Below the pieces are notes generated by a model. It was not told the origin of the DNA. It ran no database searches and saw only the letters and a program-made list of their open reading frames with translations. DNA of 64,000 nucleotides from Trochalopteron elliotii (taxonomy: Eukaryota; Chordata; Aves; Passeriformes; Leiothrichidae), in contig JANPWX010000097.1 in NCBI GenBank assembly GCA_024734555.1, positions 2,341,048-2,405,047 on the forward strand, given 5' to 3'. Below are positions 14,951 to 30,240 of this stretch, piece after piece. The translations under genes were made by a program, and so were the position numbers. Numbering within the stretch: the first letter of the stretch is position 1; the number at the start of each line of letters is the position of its first letter.

Positions 14951-17900
14951 GGCAACATAGATGAATTACATGCTCAGAGAAGTCAGTCCCAAGTCAGATT
15001 TGACTCACTCTGTGGCAGAAATGAGATAATTATAAGATGGGCATGTTTCAGAGGCAGGATCTGGAGCAAGGGATATCTGTTTCTTTGAATACTTGGCTGG
15101 GGTGTGTCTACCCAGAGAATTAAAAGTCTTGTTACAAAAAAGTAAATAATTACAGCTATGATAGTTGTTCTCTATGACAAAACTCAGCGTTACCATCTGC
15201 AACAGAGTTACCAGAATTACATTCATCCAGTTTATTACGGTATAGTGACACAAGACACGTCACAGCAGTTTAAAACACCAATATGAAAAGATTTATCTGG
15301 AAGCTTTGGAGTAGGTTAAATTCAAAAAAAATCAAGACTAGAAATACACAGCTGCCACGGTTAAGTTTCAATCTGCTTTTTGGATTTGTTTCAACCTTCA
15401 AAGACCTGTTCTCTTTTCTTCAAGAGGGCAAGACACAAGAGTTACCACTTACTAAAAGGCATAATATTGCATTAGTGTCAGCAGTATAAGCACTAGTTTC
15501 AATGCCTAAAGTATGACAGTAACACGGCTGAGGCAGTTCTGTAGAAAACACAGTGAATGACTGTCGTACATAATGCAGAAATGTGTCTGATGGCCTAAAA
15601 ACAGCCAGCTGGGAAAGGAAGTCAGGTAAGAAAGGGACCACACTTTCTAGCTGCCATGGTTGCTTGACTACAGCAGCATTTCTGCTAGCTGCTAGAAAGA
15701 TGAGCAAGGCAACAAGTGAGCTGTCAGACGTCCAAACTGAAAACTTACATATCAAAAACTTTGTGGCATCCAAAGCTTAAAGCAAATTTGATTGAGCTTT
15801 GCAATAGCTCCATGAGCTGAATGTTCAGTTCTACCCAGACCACACTAGGTGTCAGTCCTGCTCCAGTATGGCCGAGTGCAGGCATGTAAGGATGCAGGAA
15901 CTGGTATTGCCAAAGCGCTGCATTTTCATTCTAGGTTGCTAACGGTCAAGGTTGCACAGTGGTCAAAGAACAAGACTAAAAACAGCTTTCTGTTCTCATG
16001 GAGAGATATTAAGAAACTACATGCTTTGTCTTTAAAATGTGTTCTCATAAAGCTGGAATGGTCTCATAATTAAACCTAAGAAAGGTTAAAAAAACAGGTC
16101 AACATGTAGCCACAGTAAGTGCAACATGGTTTCTGTAGGGAAATAAAGAAGCTAACAGACTTTTGTATTTGTTTTAAGATAAAATTTGCCAGAGAAAAAG
16201 TCAAGGTAAAGTTGTTCTCCAAGAAGCAGAACTAATGGAGCCTGTTTCTCAACAGACCTATGGCTATTGTTTCTTGGATATATTTCCTCCTTCTGCCCTT
16301 TTGGACAGAGACATAGCACACAGATTTCCTAAGATGCTTATTGTATTCAATAGCACATGCTGATTTGTGGCCAGGTACAGTTCTGCTTTTCCATCCCTTG
16401 CTAGGGTACTGCTTTGAATCTCTCTGCTCATTTGTGAACATTGACAAAAATCTTTGAGAACAGAGGTCTAATAGGTGCCTACTCCTCTTTCCAGCTTGGC
16501 CATGGTATTCATCCTGTTGGGATATCTGATCAGTGTGATTGTACACATTGCTTCCCTGGGAACACCCTAAAGATCAAATCACGTCAATCAGCTTTGACAC
16601 GCTTCAACAAGACTGCTGCATAACTGTTTGCTTACAGGTCATGCACTCCCAGGGTACAGCAGTTCTCAGTACAATTCTATAAAATGAGACTTATCTTTGT
16701 CCCCATGGCAACAGACTGCAGTCACATCCACACCCCACTTAGGAGATGGGATTGCAGTTTATTTGCCAGCTTCAGTCTAGCCACTTCAAGGAAATGTTAC
16801 AACACAGCCTAAGAAGTATGGGATAGGGTCTCCACAGAGAGTACACACTCATTGACTAAAGCTCATGCTGTCATCACATATCTACTCCTGAGACTGAGCC
16901 TTTCTGTCCCACAGCTGCAGAAATATCACAACCAGCCACAGAGCAGCACCTGGTAGGAAACACATGTCATGTTATCTGAAATTATTTCAGTGTGCACTTT
17001 ACAAGAACATGATGTAGTCAGATAAAAGACACAAAGTGCACACAGTGTACCTGTGTCATTTCCACCTCACCCCCACAGAAAAAAAAAAAGAAGAATCAAA
17101 CCCACAGCCCAGTTACTTAAGATGTTTATGACTAATACAGACACAGGACAGGAGAGGCAACAGTTCCTACACCACAGACAGAGGTGGCCAGCAGGCACTT
17201 GGCTTCATTTGGCTCTTTTGCCTATTAATGTTTCCGAGTACCATGTTATGCTAAAAAGGTCATTGATCTGAATATGTCCAAATTCATGTCATCAAGGTAA
17301 TATTCAGAAACCTCATATCTCTGCTTTCCTTAAATAAAATTCACATCTACCCATCACAACATTAAGTTCTGGCAGGCCTATGAAATTTGATGTTGTGCCA
17401 CAGCAACACATGATGAAAACTATTTAATTCCTTGCATAGAGCTGGTACCATCTTCAGTCACTGCATATTTCTGCTAATTCACACAGACTGAAGCAGCAAA
17501 AGGCAGTCAGCCTCCTCAAGACACACACATGGGGAAGGAGTTATGCTCATTTCATGTCTTCAAGCCATGAAGAAAATTGATTCTGGCCTCACACATAGGC
17601 TTTGTTGTTAGAATTGGAAAAGTTACATGGCAAGTTCTTTTGCTTCTATTTCTCAGATTTAGCCTAGTATTTATACTGCTATGTATGAAGCAAAAATGTT
17701 ACAGAAAGAAGAAACCTTTAGGTTACTCATTTCAGTCTTGAATAGATCATTTCTGTCTGTGATTCTGTGTGTAATTTGATTACAGTCACTTGCCATACAC
17801 AATGTGCAGATAGATTAGGGTGCCCAGATCAGCAGTTACCTGACTCCCCATTAACAGCATACCAAACTCTTCACTTTTTCCTAACCTCAGAAGGACAAAA

Positions 17901-20900
17901 AAGGGAGGAAAAACAAAACTATTCTTGAACTGTCCGTGTCAAACTTTGGGCCCCAAAGCAAGTCTCCTTTCCTCATAGAGAGGACAACTATTTCTCCTTA
18001 AAAAGCTGTGGCATGCAGTCTTCAGACACTAATTTCATTGGAAAATCTACTCAGGCCCAGAAACAGAAACAGGCCCTATGCCAGATATTGAAGGGCTAAA
18101 GGGAAGTTTGTTGTTGATGACAACATAAGCAAGGAGACTTGTGAACAAAACACTATGCATTCCCAACCCCAATAAGCTAATCTTCCAGTATTTCTATGTT
18201 TAAACTATACAGTCATGAGATCAGGTCAAACATCAGTTTTCATTATCTTTTCTAAGAACATTTATCTTGTTCATCTGGGGAAAGCCTAACAGAAAAAAAA
18301 AATCAGTATTCTACTACATTAATATTAAATTTCCTTTATTTTTACAGAGAGGTGAAAGACAATTTTAACAATGCAAGTTAGTGGCCCTAAATTAAAGTGA
18401 TCAATAGTATATCTGGACATTGTATAATGCCTAAGTATAATTCCCAAAGAAATAACAGCTAAAAGTAACTGTGCAGGAAGAACTCTCCTAGTTTTTCAAG
18501 ACATCTCCAGATAGTCCAGCAAAAAAATCAAAATCACAAATCTCAAAGGGTTTCTCCATCCCCTGTGATAAAAAGCCCAATTTCCCTGTCAGGCATAGAT
18601 AGAGGTTCAGACTGTAATCACTCTGCAGATACCACAGGGAACGTATCCAGCACTCTTATTCTTTGCTGAAGAGGATTTGCAGGTTCTCCCCCATCCTCCA
18701 GGGTTTTTTATTATTATGAAAGAAATACCCCAATCCAAGTTAGATTTCCTGTTCAGAATTGCACAAGCCATTATTTTCCAGACAACTAGAGACTTACTTT
18801 GCTTCTCATGCTGTCAGCATCTGCCTCATACAGCACTTACTGTGCCATTAAATGCTTCCCCCAGCTGTCAGCCAGGAACCTGGAGCTGCTTCATCTCATA
18901 AAAAGCAGCTCTTCCAACTCTTCATGCAGGGTCCATCCACATTAGTTAAAGAATAAAAAACAGGCATAAAGGACAAGCTAGGCAAAATGGTATTGTAATG
19001 ATCCACTTATCTCCCTGGGCCTCACCTCATTCAAGTTGTACAGCTGAGAATATGTATGTCTCCTCAAGGGGAAGATTCTCTGCTAAAATCAGCCTCACAA
19101 ATAGATTAGAAGCATTTGGTCTGCACACATGCCTTTCTTGCTGGTCAATGACATGTAAATAAGTGTATAGCTGGCTTTCTAGCAGTCAAACTGAAGTCCA
19201 AGACTTTCAGCAACTGTAAGGAATACTATACCAGGCACAAATTACCAAATTTAAGAGGAGGCCCTGTAGATTGACAAGCTTTCTCCTTTAATATCTACAG
19301 CAAAGAAGAAGTTTCCAGAAGCACCTCTACCCAGCATTTATAACTGAGTCGTAAGAAAAGCCAGTGGAAAAGAAGGCTCACAAACTGTTCTCTGGTAGTC
19401 ACAGTTGTTTAAGTCACCAACCAGATGGTTACAGTTGTTTTGGCCACTTGTGGCCTGTAACTATGCTTGCAATGCACTTTTAAAGGCCACCAAGATGCTA
19501 GGAAATGCAATGAAAGAGTTATAATGCCTTGGAGGCAAAGACTGGTAGTAATATTTAGAGAACAGGTACCAGACACAGACTACTTTAAAGAACACAAAAC
19601 ATCAGACCTGTCCCCCCAAAAATCCAAAACTACATCCACACACCCAAAATAAAATAAAAAAATCCCCACACAATCCTAAACCCCCACAAAATAGTATAAA
19701 AGCAACAAGGAAGGCATTTCTGGGTTTTAAGCCTGCTTCAACCCACTCTGCAATACCAGGAGACCTTCAGTTCCAGGCACAGCGGGTGGGAGTTCAGTCA
19801 GTTTAAAATATGCTGTGCTGATGCCCTTACACCACCTTCCAAGAACCATCACAGTCACAGCACCAAACCTGGCAAACTGATGAAGTCATCACTTCAAACC
19901 TGCAGCATGAACTTACCATAGCTCCAGACATTCCACAAAGTGAACTCTGGTTTAAAGATAAAGCATTTCATGGGCAAGAGAAGAAATGAGTTGCTGTACC
20001 AAACCACTCTGTACCCGCAATCAGAGCCCAGTGTACTGTTAATTAGCATCTATACTATTAGAAAAGTTAAACATGAAAAACTCAGGTCCCCCCTATATGT
20101 CACCACTCTACAGGATTTGGAACTAAATGCATATTTCAGGCTTTTCAAAGAAGCTTGGTCAAATTTTCTCCGAAAGCTGATAGAGCAACCTAGGAGAACA
20201 GTTTAGAAAAAAAATCAAACCAAAGTAGGACTAGGCAAAAACTGTAAGAACAAGACTAAAGAAGGATAATTTTGTACTGATCTAATCAGTCACAACAGTG
20301 ACTCATCAAGTTAAGAGATAAACAGTTATTCCATGCAGAAGCTGAACTTAAAATCTCTTTTCTCACAATTCAGACATTCAATAAAGTTTTTTATTCCTGG
20401 CCAGTTACATCTGAAAATATTCATATTCTTAAAGCTACATTTACAAATGAGTTTACTGCAAAACCAAAGAGTTAGAGAAGTCAAAATGAGGGTCAAGGTA
20501 TAACACTGTCAGAGACTCCTGGCTGGTCTCCCAATGTGCATGAGAACTTCTGCATACCTGTCTGGAAGGAAGATCAGTTTTTCAATTCCTGTTTCAAATC
20601 TAGAAACCTGGAGGGTTCCAGGGACAAGAACTGGATTCAGCTTGGCTTCTTCATCAATAGGATTGTATAAGCCTCACCTAGACATCAAAGCCTCTGGGGT
20701 TTTCAAATTTTGTAACAAACACAAAGCAAACAAAAACATCATGTTTTTCATTTGCAAGCTAAGTATGCATCTGCTCATCTTGGACAATTTTAAATTATTA
20801 AATATTCTTTTTACACAGATGCTCCAAGGCTGACAGTATGCACACCAAATACTTCACCTGCTGCCCAAAGTCAATTACTTATTCAAAGCTGGCTCTGAGA

Positions 20901-22685
20901 ATCAAAAAGGTGGGCAAGTCTGCCAACTACATGCAGCATATTTCAGGAAAATGACTCACTAAGTTCAAAATGTTTTACACATTTAATTAAGCCTTACGCT
21001 AACTCCAGTTGGCAAGCAGGAGTATGAATCATGGAAGCTAGATCACAAGAGCAAACTCAAGGCAACACAAAAACTTAACTGCTTACTTCTGGAGCTGAAC
21101 AATGACTGACTGAAGCAGGGATCCAGGAGGATGCTCCTCACTCCATAGGCCAGTGTAGCACAGATAGGAAGCAAGGGGAAGGCAGGAGAGAACTGCCATG
21201 ACTTGAAGCCCAGAGGCTGCACCAGCCAGTATCTGCTGAGGCACTGACACCAAGCCCTCTGCTAATTCTCTCTGTGTTGCCAGCTGACACTGCAACACTG
21301 ACCTACTGCTCTCCCCCTTCAGTGTCTTCTACAAACAAAGATGTCTTCTTCCAGCAAAGGATAGAACATCAAGGACAAAGAGGCAGTGGTAATGGTGTCA
21401 TTAGCACAATTTTTGTGTCATCACTGTGCACACCACTGCATGTACTCAGTGGTTACTATGCTGTTACTTGACACATTATGCACTGCAGTATCCTGAGCTC
21501 CTTTACTGAGATAGATCAAACTTGCACAAAACACTCCTGATGCTAAAATAAAAACCATTACGCACATATATGCATTATCCTGTTGTCCATGGGTTGCCCA
21601 CTCCCACTGCTGACAGCAATGAGCTAAAGTAAATAAGAACAGAAGAGAGGTCTGAGGTCCCACAAAACCACAGAAAAATGTACAATAGACATTTACTTTA
21701 GAAGAACCCACAGAACATCCATTAGACGTGCTATAAATCAGCCTCCATCATGCCTTCAAAAAAAAGTAGAGCAGTAGGACATGAAAAAAAGCTGTGTACA
21801 CATCACTAGTTGGCTGCAAGGAAACACAAGTAAAGTTCAGACATTGTCCTTTGCACTCCTAAAATATGAAATATGTAAAGTAGTTTATAATTAAATTCCT
21901 ACACATCCACAGTGCTCTCTCTCCATCCTCAGCACCCTGACCTGCAGGATGACTAGTTTACCATGTTAGACAAGGGGACACAGACAATCTTCACACAGGC
22001 AGAATCTCACTGTTATCATTTCAGCCAGCACAAAGTTGTACAGCTGAGGCCAAATGTTCTGCAGAACAGAAGCACAAGAAGATCAGAGGTCCCCATTACA
22101 GCAGGGGATGTAGCTGCAGGTTTTTCACAGGCATGCTTGGATTTGCTTCCTTCATCAAGTTGAAACCATCAAGAAGTATCCTGCCCGATCCAGTTACTGC
22201 CCTTCCCTAGTCAAAGGGCATTGGTATTAAACATTAACTCAAAAGAGAGATATTTGTGGCAGAGGTTGTACGGACTTTCAAGACCTGTCCCACTAATGCA
22301 CTTGAGGCTTCAGGTGGCCACGCCTACCCCTGTAGAAGGAAGGATTAATTCTTCAAACATTCCCACACTATTAATCTGAACAATGCTGAAATCCTCACCA
22401 TAGCTACCAACACTGAGCTATCAGACAGCTAAATTTTCATGCAAACCTAAACCAAGCCTGATCCAAACCAGTAAGTAAGCAGGGAAAGGCTGTCACCTTC
22501 TTACATCTTTGCATTCACCTTTACATCCACAACAGTATCTTGTACAAGATATGCATCAAGCCTGGATATCACATCATATTTAATATTGTGATTTACTACT
22601 TAAATACTTGTTGGACGCTGAAATCAGATGTTTATAGGATTTGATCACTTATCTTGTCTGTCTACAGAAGTAAACAATCTACACA

Positions 22686-22753
22686 CTGCAAACTGACAAA
22701 TACCATTCAAAACTACAGACTGCCAACTGACAAATACTATTCAGATCTCTGAG
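22686..22753 (+). repeat. 34-bp imperfect tandem duplication
   Basis: Two adjacent units share CTGCAAACTGACAAATACCA and CTGCCAACTGACAAATACTA followed by TTCA, with a 34-bp period. This is a local duplication inside RPS6KA2 intron 2 with no evident function. Confidence 0.8.
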
Positions 22754-25700
22754 CTATGTTAATCTCCTTTTCACTCAACAAGACTGTCACCCACAGAAAC
22801 ATATTAATATCTGCAACAAGATTGCTTCTCATACACCATTTCCAGAAGAAATCTCCCTGTGAAACCAGAGGCATACTCTACAGCTTCAGGGGTACCTTCC
22901 CCTCCCTGAAGTGTCATAAAACCTTGTGCCAGGCTAGGAAAAACTGACAGCAGAAAATTCAAGAGAATAAACAAATAAGATAGAGATATAAATTCAGACA
23001 CACACCACAAGTTTCCTACTTTGACAGATCTTCTGACTCTATTCTTTGGGTCAGATTTGCCCTCTGCATCAAATCTACAGCCTAACAAATTTCGGAAAAA
23101 TGAGTCATCCTTCAGTTTTCTCCTAAAAGTTAACAGCATTACACGTACCAGGCTTAGGCATTCAGATTTGTCATTTTCTTCAAGTACTTGGCTGCTACAG
23201 TACAAGAGACCATTTTAGGCATCTGTGGAGAAGCTAGACAGTTGTTTGAGAAGGAACTCCCAAGAAGACCTGTGTGCATCAGGCAACCTAGCACACAACC
23301 CTGTTGGGATGGGGCCCTGCCCTTGCTTGGCACCCACAGGGCCAAGGGAACAAGGCTTCTTCTGACAAGCAGGACAGCCCAAAGGATGCTGCCCTAGCAA
23401 AACTTCCCTCTGGAGAAAAGCCATCATCTCCTCTGCAAACAGCTCCTCTGCAGTGCTGCTGCAGGACAGGCTCTAAGCAAACCTCACCTCAGAGGCCTGC
23501 CATGTCAGGTGCAGTCAGGAACACTGCGGTTAGGAAGCTGGGATTCATTAAGCAACCTCTTGCTCTAGCTTTTATTTTAGGAACAGAAGTCAGCCCTCCT
23601 TCTACTGCTACACTCCCCTTTCTAAGGAGCTTCCCAAACTGACTTGAAAAGACATGAAGAGACCAAGCGTTTCAAAGACTTAAACTGAATAAATAAATAA
23701 CAACCCCCTCACCACACCCTCCCTATTCAGCTGTGCAGAGTACTCAGTAGCCTTCAAGACCACTGCTGCAGCATTTCAAGCAGGATTTGAGAAACAGTTT
23801 TCAGATGACAGACACTCAGAGGAGGCTCAGTGACATAACCAGAGCACTACTTATGCAGTTTAATTCTGTTGTAACAGCTTCCTTTATAGGAAAGGTGACT
23901 CACAGCTCTTAGCTTTCTTAAAAAAAGAAATAAAGCAAAACATGTTAAAAGCTGCTGTAATACTGTACAAAAAGTCTCTCAAGACTGTTCATCATAATAG
24001 AAGACTTTTTATAGGAAAATGCAGGAGATTATAGCAACTAAGCATGCATGTTTAATAGCACAGACCAGGAAGTAATCCACTCAAATAACAGGTCTCATGT
24101 ACAAGAGTGTATCTGCCTTAACAGTACCATACTGCTCTTTGTTCTGTTTGAAAAATTTGCTTCCATAAGCCACATTGTTAAATATGTGTATTATCTTTTC
24201 ACCTCAGTTGAAAATTGAGACTTGGACTGAAAAGACAAAGTTTTAGATTAGCAAATACTGAGGACCCCTCAGTTACTGATTACTAGAGGTGAGAACTGTG
24301 GTTGCTAGCATACAAAAGGATCAGGCTACTTGTTCAAGTGCTAAATATGAATAAATATGCCTAATCTGCACCCTTAAAACCCAGACCAACCCAAATAATA
24401 AAAGACACCAATTAAATGGATGGACTTCAATCATCCATCATATATGTGAATGTCAGTTAGAATCCACTATGCTCCCCTGCTCTTTTTCTTTAGTTTGATG
24501 TTTGTTATCAGAAAGAATACTTCTAGACCAGACTAAACAAACTTAGTAACCACTGCAATTACTGTAACTAAAAAAGGGAGAACACATATACAAAACAAAG
24601 ACTGAAATCACAATCAGAAAATCCACATCCACTTTTGATGAGAAATCTGAGCAGGGGTAGAATTTGTCATTTACAAAACTCCTCACATCCAAAACTGAAA
24701 TGTTTAGAAGACTTCAGGTTTCTACCACGTAAGAGGCCATTTGATCATGATACCTACACGTCAAGAAACTTAGATATACCAGGAATTCTGCATAGATGCT
24801 GGATCAAGGTTTTGAACAGCTGGGAACTAGCAGTTAACTTCACAGCCACAATAAGGTGAAAATACCCACCTGCAACCCTAGATGTCAGGTCTTTATATTC
24901 AGCCCCACACTTCCCTGGTGTTGAAGCAACCCTCTTCCACAGAGGTGACACACAACATGACTTGTGGCCACCTCACAGAAGTAACTGGCTGGATGAGACA
25001 AAGCATCTGGTGGTTTTAAGGATCCAGGTGCTTGAGAAGAGGTAATTTTCCTTCCTTCTTGACTTCCAAAACTTATGCAGAGCTGTTTTTGTTGCTACTC
25101 TGAATACTTCACATGCCACTTGTAAATATCAATATAATCTTTGTCAAAGCCTGAGTGTAATAAGCATGCCTGAGTACTGATCACACATTCTATAAACACA
25201 AAAGCAAGTATAATTCCTTTGTTCAAAATGCAAGCCAGACTAATTTATTACCAAAAGGTTCCCTTTCTAGTCAGCAGGGAAAACTAGTCAAGCTTTGAAA
25301 AAAAGAAACTGCACCATGAAGCACACAACAACCTAGAAACAGAAGCTTAATATTTGACATCTCCAATAACAACAAAACTCTTCTGTGTCAAACTGTGCCC
25401 ATTTGAGAATTTTTTTTTTTGAGCTACCTTTTCATTTTTCCTATCAAATCTTTGGAAGAAAGAAGTCAGAGGAAGATTTTCTTCCAAAATAACAGTGCCC
25501 ATTTTGCTTCTTTGTCACATTACTTTTCCTATGATAAAAGTTATTTGTTAACCTTGGAAGTAGCAGAAAAGGAGAGTAGATTCAAAGAAAGAACGCTCAT
25601 TTCAACACAAAACACTATGTACAAGGAGAGAACAAACCACAGAGTGAGCAAGAAAATTAGAGCATTCTGGTAGGAAAAAAAGTAAAACAATTGACTTCCA

Positions 25701-28299
25701 CTTCATTGTAATGAAGAAAAATGGATTTTCTCACTCTTGAGTTGTAATCATCTATGTGTAAATTGTAGTTTGTTTCCATTTTAAATAACATCTCTCTAGG
25801 AGGCACCATACTCATCACAGAAACAATTTACCCATGACTCTAGGGACTGTCAAGTGACTCATCTCTCCTGATGACACAACTCACAGCCAGCACTCTTGGG
25901 CACCAACAGCCATTATGGTATAAGATTATTTTCATGAGGGAACGGTTTCCCCAGATGAACTTTCATTTGTGTTAAGTAATAACCCTTGTTCAAAATCAAG
26001 CAGCCTAATTCCATAAAGCATCTTATATCTTGCAAATACTGTCAGAACCTCTTTTCCCTGTTCAGCATGACATTTGCTCAGTTACGACTGCTGCAGTGCA
26101 GTCTGCAACATTTATTTTAAAAGCTTCCAAACAGAGTATATTTTCTGTTCATCCATGTCTAATTGATTAAATCAGAGCTAGTCATTTTAGTGTCCACTTA
26201 GCAAAAAAACCATTTTGTTGGTTAGCTGTTTGTTCCATCACTAAACACTGCAAACGAAAAAATCCAATGCACCAGAGAAAACACACCAACAAAATGCACA
26301 CCCCCTGTGCACTGTCCCTGAACTCTACAGGTTGTACTACCCCACTATGTCAGTGCTTCCTGGAGTACCAGGAACAGAGATGAAACCACCATCATACCAA
26401 GGTACTGATTCAATAAAGGCTCAAGAAGACCAGGGACAACACATGTAAAAGTTACGCTTCAACAGGAGGGAGGCATCAGCTATTATCTCAAGGGAAGCTC
26501 TGCTGCCAAATTTAATTTTCAGTGACTTTGTCTACAAGCTAAAACCCCAACATTTAGGGTCTCAAGAGATAGAGACAGCTCATTTTTGGTTCTGGAAGAT
26601 TAAGATTTCTGAGAAACAGAATCTGTCACTCTCTGGCCATGGAAAGAATAGTTTCAATGAAGGTTGTCATTCCCCACAGACAGCAGCACTTAGCAAAGGC
26701 TCCAGAGAGTCAGAGGGGTTGAAATATCCTGAAAAGGGTTCACAGACTTTTGAAGAAGTTTTTTCTAAAGTGCTGTTATCTTCTCTCTAATGCATCAGAG
26801 CCACAACAGCACACTGGCTGAAAGCAGTAATCAAAAAAAAAGTAACAGTGACTATGCAATAGCAACAAGTAGAACCAAAAAGTGTAATGTGAATGGGATA
26901 TCATATATAAATATGTTGCTAAACTTACGTTTAAGTTCAAATGCCAGAAGTCTTTCAGTTTATGTAGTAAGTTTTCCTACACAGCAGTATACTGCTTACC
27001 CTCAAAATTTCGAAGTTTTCTATATCTCTATTTGCTTATGAAACATACAAGATAAAGAAAAAATAAAAATTAAAAAAAAGTAGGCTTTCCTTTTATATTG
27101 ATACCTCCCTTATGTCTGTTTCAATTCAGTTGATGAGACAGTGACAGCAAGAAAACAATTTACAAAGAATCAGAAGTAACAAAATTCTATTTCATTCAGA
27201 GTAGCACAGCTGTTGCCCTGCCAGCTTCCCCTTCATTGCTGGGATTCTGAACACGGGCTCTGGGATGCAAGAGAAGAAGGAGACATTTCATTCATTCCAT
27301 GACCCCAGCTGTCTCGTCTCACGTTTTAGCCACACAGATTCACTAACAAAAAACCCTTTAACCTTTATCAAGGACACACATTTTTATACACTATTTTTCA
27401 TGGAGTTAAATAGAAATCAGTATTCTGTTGGTTGCCTGATCAACTTCATTCAAAACAAATTTCAGTTATTTACTCTTTTAAAAAGTGTTAGACAATAGGC
27501 ACTGTAGAATAATATCTTCTGGGAACGAAAACAGTTTCTAAAAATCAATTTACAAAGTTATTACCAATCAAATCATCCATAAGAGCTAAATACTAGGCAT
27601 TATTTTTTAAATAAAAAAATAGGTAAAACAGCTTACATTGCCTACACCACATGCTCCAAGAGCTGCGGAAAGGAGAAATAATTTGTTTCTTAAATACATC
27701 ACCAGTGCAATTTTGTAAGTATCTATGCAAGGTCATAATTTTCCAGTCAGGGCCTGCATTTGAGTTCACTCAGCATCTATTTCTATAGAGGAAAAAAAAA
27801 AAAGTCATCCCAGATCGATGCCTACAAATCTTTCGTTTAGAAAGGTGTGTAGCACAATATCTGAACTTACAATTACTTACATATTGTGATTATAAAGCAT
27901 TATGTTATACATAAGAAAAAAAAAAACTTCAAACATTTTTCTAAAACAAGGTTCCTTAATTCTGAGTGTTTGGTTGTTGTTGGGTTTTGTTGCTTGGTTT
28001 TTTGGAGAAAGAAAAAACCCAGTACATTCAGTAAACAAGTTGCTGCCATCTAGCAACCCAAACCAGGCTTCCCTACTCAAAAGTTTTTACACCATATTAA
28101 AAAATTGTACTTCTTTACACTTTTGAGCCATACCACTCATTTGATGATAAGCTTCCTATTTGTTTTCCCCTGAAAGGAAAAGCTCCTCTTGCCAGCCAAG
28201 TTTTTTAATAAGGTACAGACTTCTAGCGTGTGTATATGTGTAAACATATATACCAAGAAATCTCTTGTGTTCTGTGATCATTCTGGGTAATATTAGCTG

Positions 28300-30240
28300 G
28301 ATAATTTTCAAGGATCACCTCCTCCTAGCTCAGGATTGGGCCACCCTGACCAACAAAAATATCATGGAAAGGCAGCCAAAGGCCTGCATGAATGAACAAG
28401 TAGCATCTGAAAAACCTCAGACACACAGAGAAGTATATGTAAATGGAGGAAACAGAAGTGTCCAGGAGGAGCATGAAGACTATTAAGCATGCAGTGGTGG
28501 TGTTAGGAAAGCCAAAGCCCACGTGCAATAGAATCTGGTGACAGACATAGAGAGTAACAAGGACTGCTGTAGTTCTAGCAGCAGTAAAAGGAGCACCTTT
28601 GGTCCTCCTACTGTGCAGGGAAGGAGAGATGGTGACAAAGGATACAAGAAAGCCAAGGTACCCAATGTTTTCTTTGCCTTGGTCTTTACTGGTAATTCTG
28701 AGCCTTTAAGACTCCCAAGCCACTGAAAAAAGTTGGGAAAGAAGGATTTGGCTTTGGTGGAGGAGGGTCAGGTTAGGGGGCATTTAAACAAATGAATGTG
28801 GGACTTGATGAGATATTTCCATTAATGCTGAGGGAACTGACCAATATCATTGTGTAGCCACTCTCAGTACTCTGAAGACACGTGGCAATTGGAGAAACTT
28901 TTTGAGAGGTGTGAGAAAGGATGTAGTTCCTCTCTTCAAGAAGGAAGATCCAGCAAATTGCAAGCCAGTCAGCTTCACCTTAATACCTGAAAGGGTGATG
29001 AATCAAATATCTCTGGAAAGAATTCACAAGCATATGAATGTCAAGAAAATTATTTGCCATAGTCACCACAGATTTGCAAAGAGGAAAACTGTGCTTAAAC
29101 AACCTGACAGCCTTCACCATTTTGAAGAATGAAGGTGCAGGCTTCAAGTAAGACTTTTGACACTGTCTCCCACATCATCTCAGACAAACAGGTGAAGGAC
29201 TGATTGAATCATGTAAGTGAACAGTGAGATGGATCAAAAACTGAACTATAATACCCAGAAGGTTGTGATCAGCACAAAGTTCAGTTGGAGTCAGACACTG
29301 GTATACCCCAGGGATCAAGACTAGGTCCTGGGTTATTTATCATCTTCACTAATGATTTGGATGACTGGGCAGGGTACACACTCTACAAGCTTGTAGATGT
29401 TACAAAATGTAGTAACAGCTGGTAACATCAGACAGTTGCACTGTGTCCAGAGGGACATTTTCTGACAGAAGAAATTGCCAACAGTATTATCCTGAAGTCT
29501 GGTAAAGGAACATGCAAGTTTCTGCACTTCAAGAAAAATAACCCTATGCACAGACACAGGCTAGGGGCCACACAGCTGGAATTAATCTTCACAGAGAAGG
29601 ACCTGGGCATCCTGGTGGACAGGTAGAATTTAGCCAGCTGGCTCAGAAAGTTGATGACACTCTGGGCTGTATTAGAAAAGGTGTTGTCAGTAGGGCTAGT
29701 GGAGTGATCCTTCTCTTCCACTCAGCGCTGCTGAGACATCTGGAGTGATGCTCTGTTCTGGGCTTATGCAGTTCAAAAAAAAAAAAAAATACCTGAACAT
29801 ACTGGAGCAAGTGAAGGTGAATCAACACAAAAATAAACAATGGAGGAGCAGCTGTGACCTACAAAAAAGACTCTGAGAAAGCTGGAATTGTATCCCCTGA
29901 AGAAGACAGTGCAGGAGACAAGGAAAGAATGGAGAATGTGTCATTCACATGTATAAATACCCAAAGAGAGAAAATAAAAATGACAGAACAAGACTCTTTG
30001 CCGTGGTATCTCCAGTGACAGGAAGCAGTGAGCACAAAACAAAAACACAGGAAATTTTAAACATGAATTTCCTCTTAAGGTGATCAAACACTAGGACCGG
30101 GTGCTTTTATAGTCCATTCAAGGCACAACTGGATGCTGTGCCAAGCACTTTCCCACCACTGACACTGCTTTCAGAAAGGCAGGGAAGGCTAGGCAAGATG
30201 ATCTCCAGAGGCACCTTCCAACACCAGTTTTCTATGTTGC
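28300..30240 (+). mobile_element. CR1 LINE, 5'-truncated, decayed
   Basis: Seen: the plus strand carries, in changing frames, pieces of the CR1 open reading frame in the right order. These are the linker before the reverse transcriptase (..AKVPNVFFALVFTG.. near 28655-28700), LFKKEDPANCKPVSFT (28930-28980), the motif-A-like FDTVSH (29156-29173), IPQGSRLGPGLF then NDLDDW (29301-29367), NNPMHRHRLGATQLE (29540-29581) and EKDLGILVD (29597-29623). The expected FADD catalytic box is degraded to VDVT near 29394-29405. The 3' end has the CR1 signature GATGATCTCCAGAGG..CCTTCCAAC followed by TTCTATGTT. Frames are broken repeatedly and an A15 run (29775-29789) has grown inside the coding part, so the copy is dead. 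It lacks the 5' UTR and endonuclease region, as is usual for CR1. The left boundary is approximate. Confidence 0.9.

Noticed and set aside
23188..23642. Overlapping frames in a GC-richer patch
   Set aside because: Open frames on both strands with no family resemblance suggest composition only.
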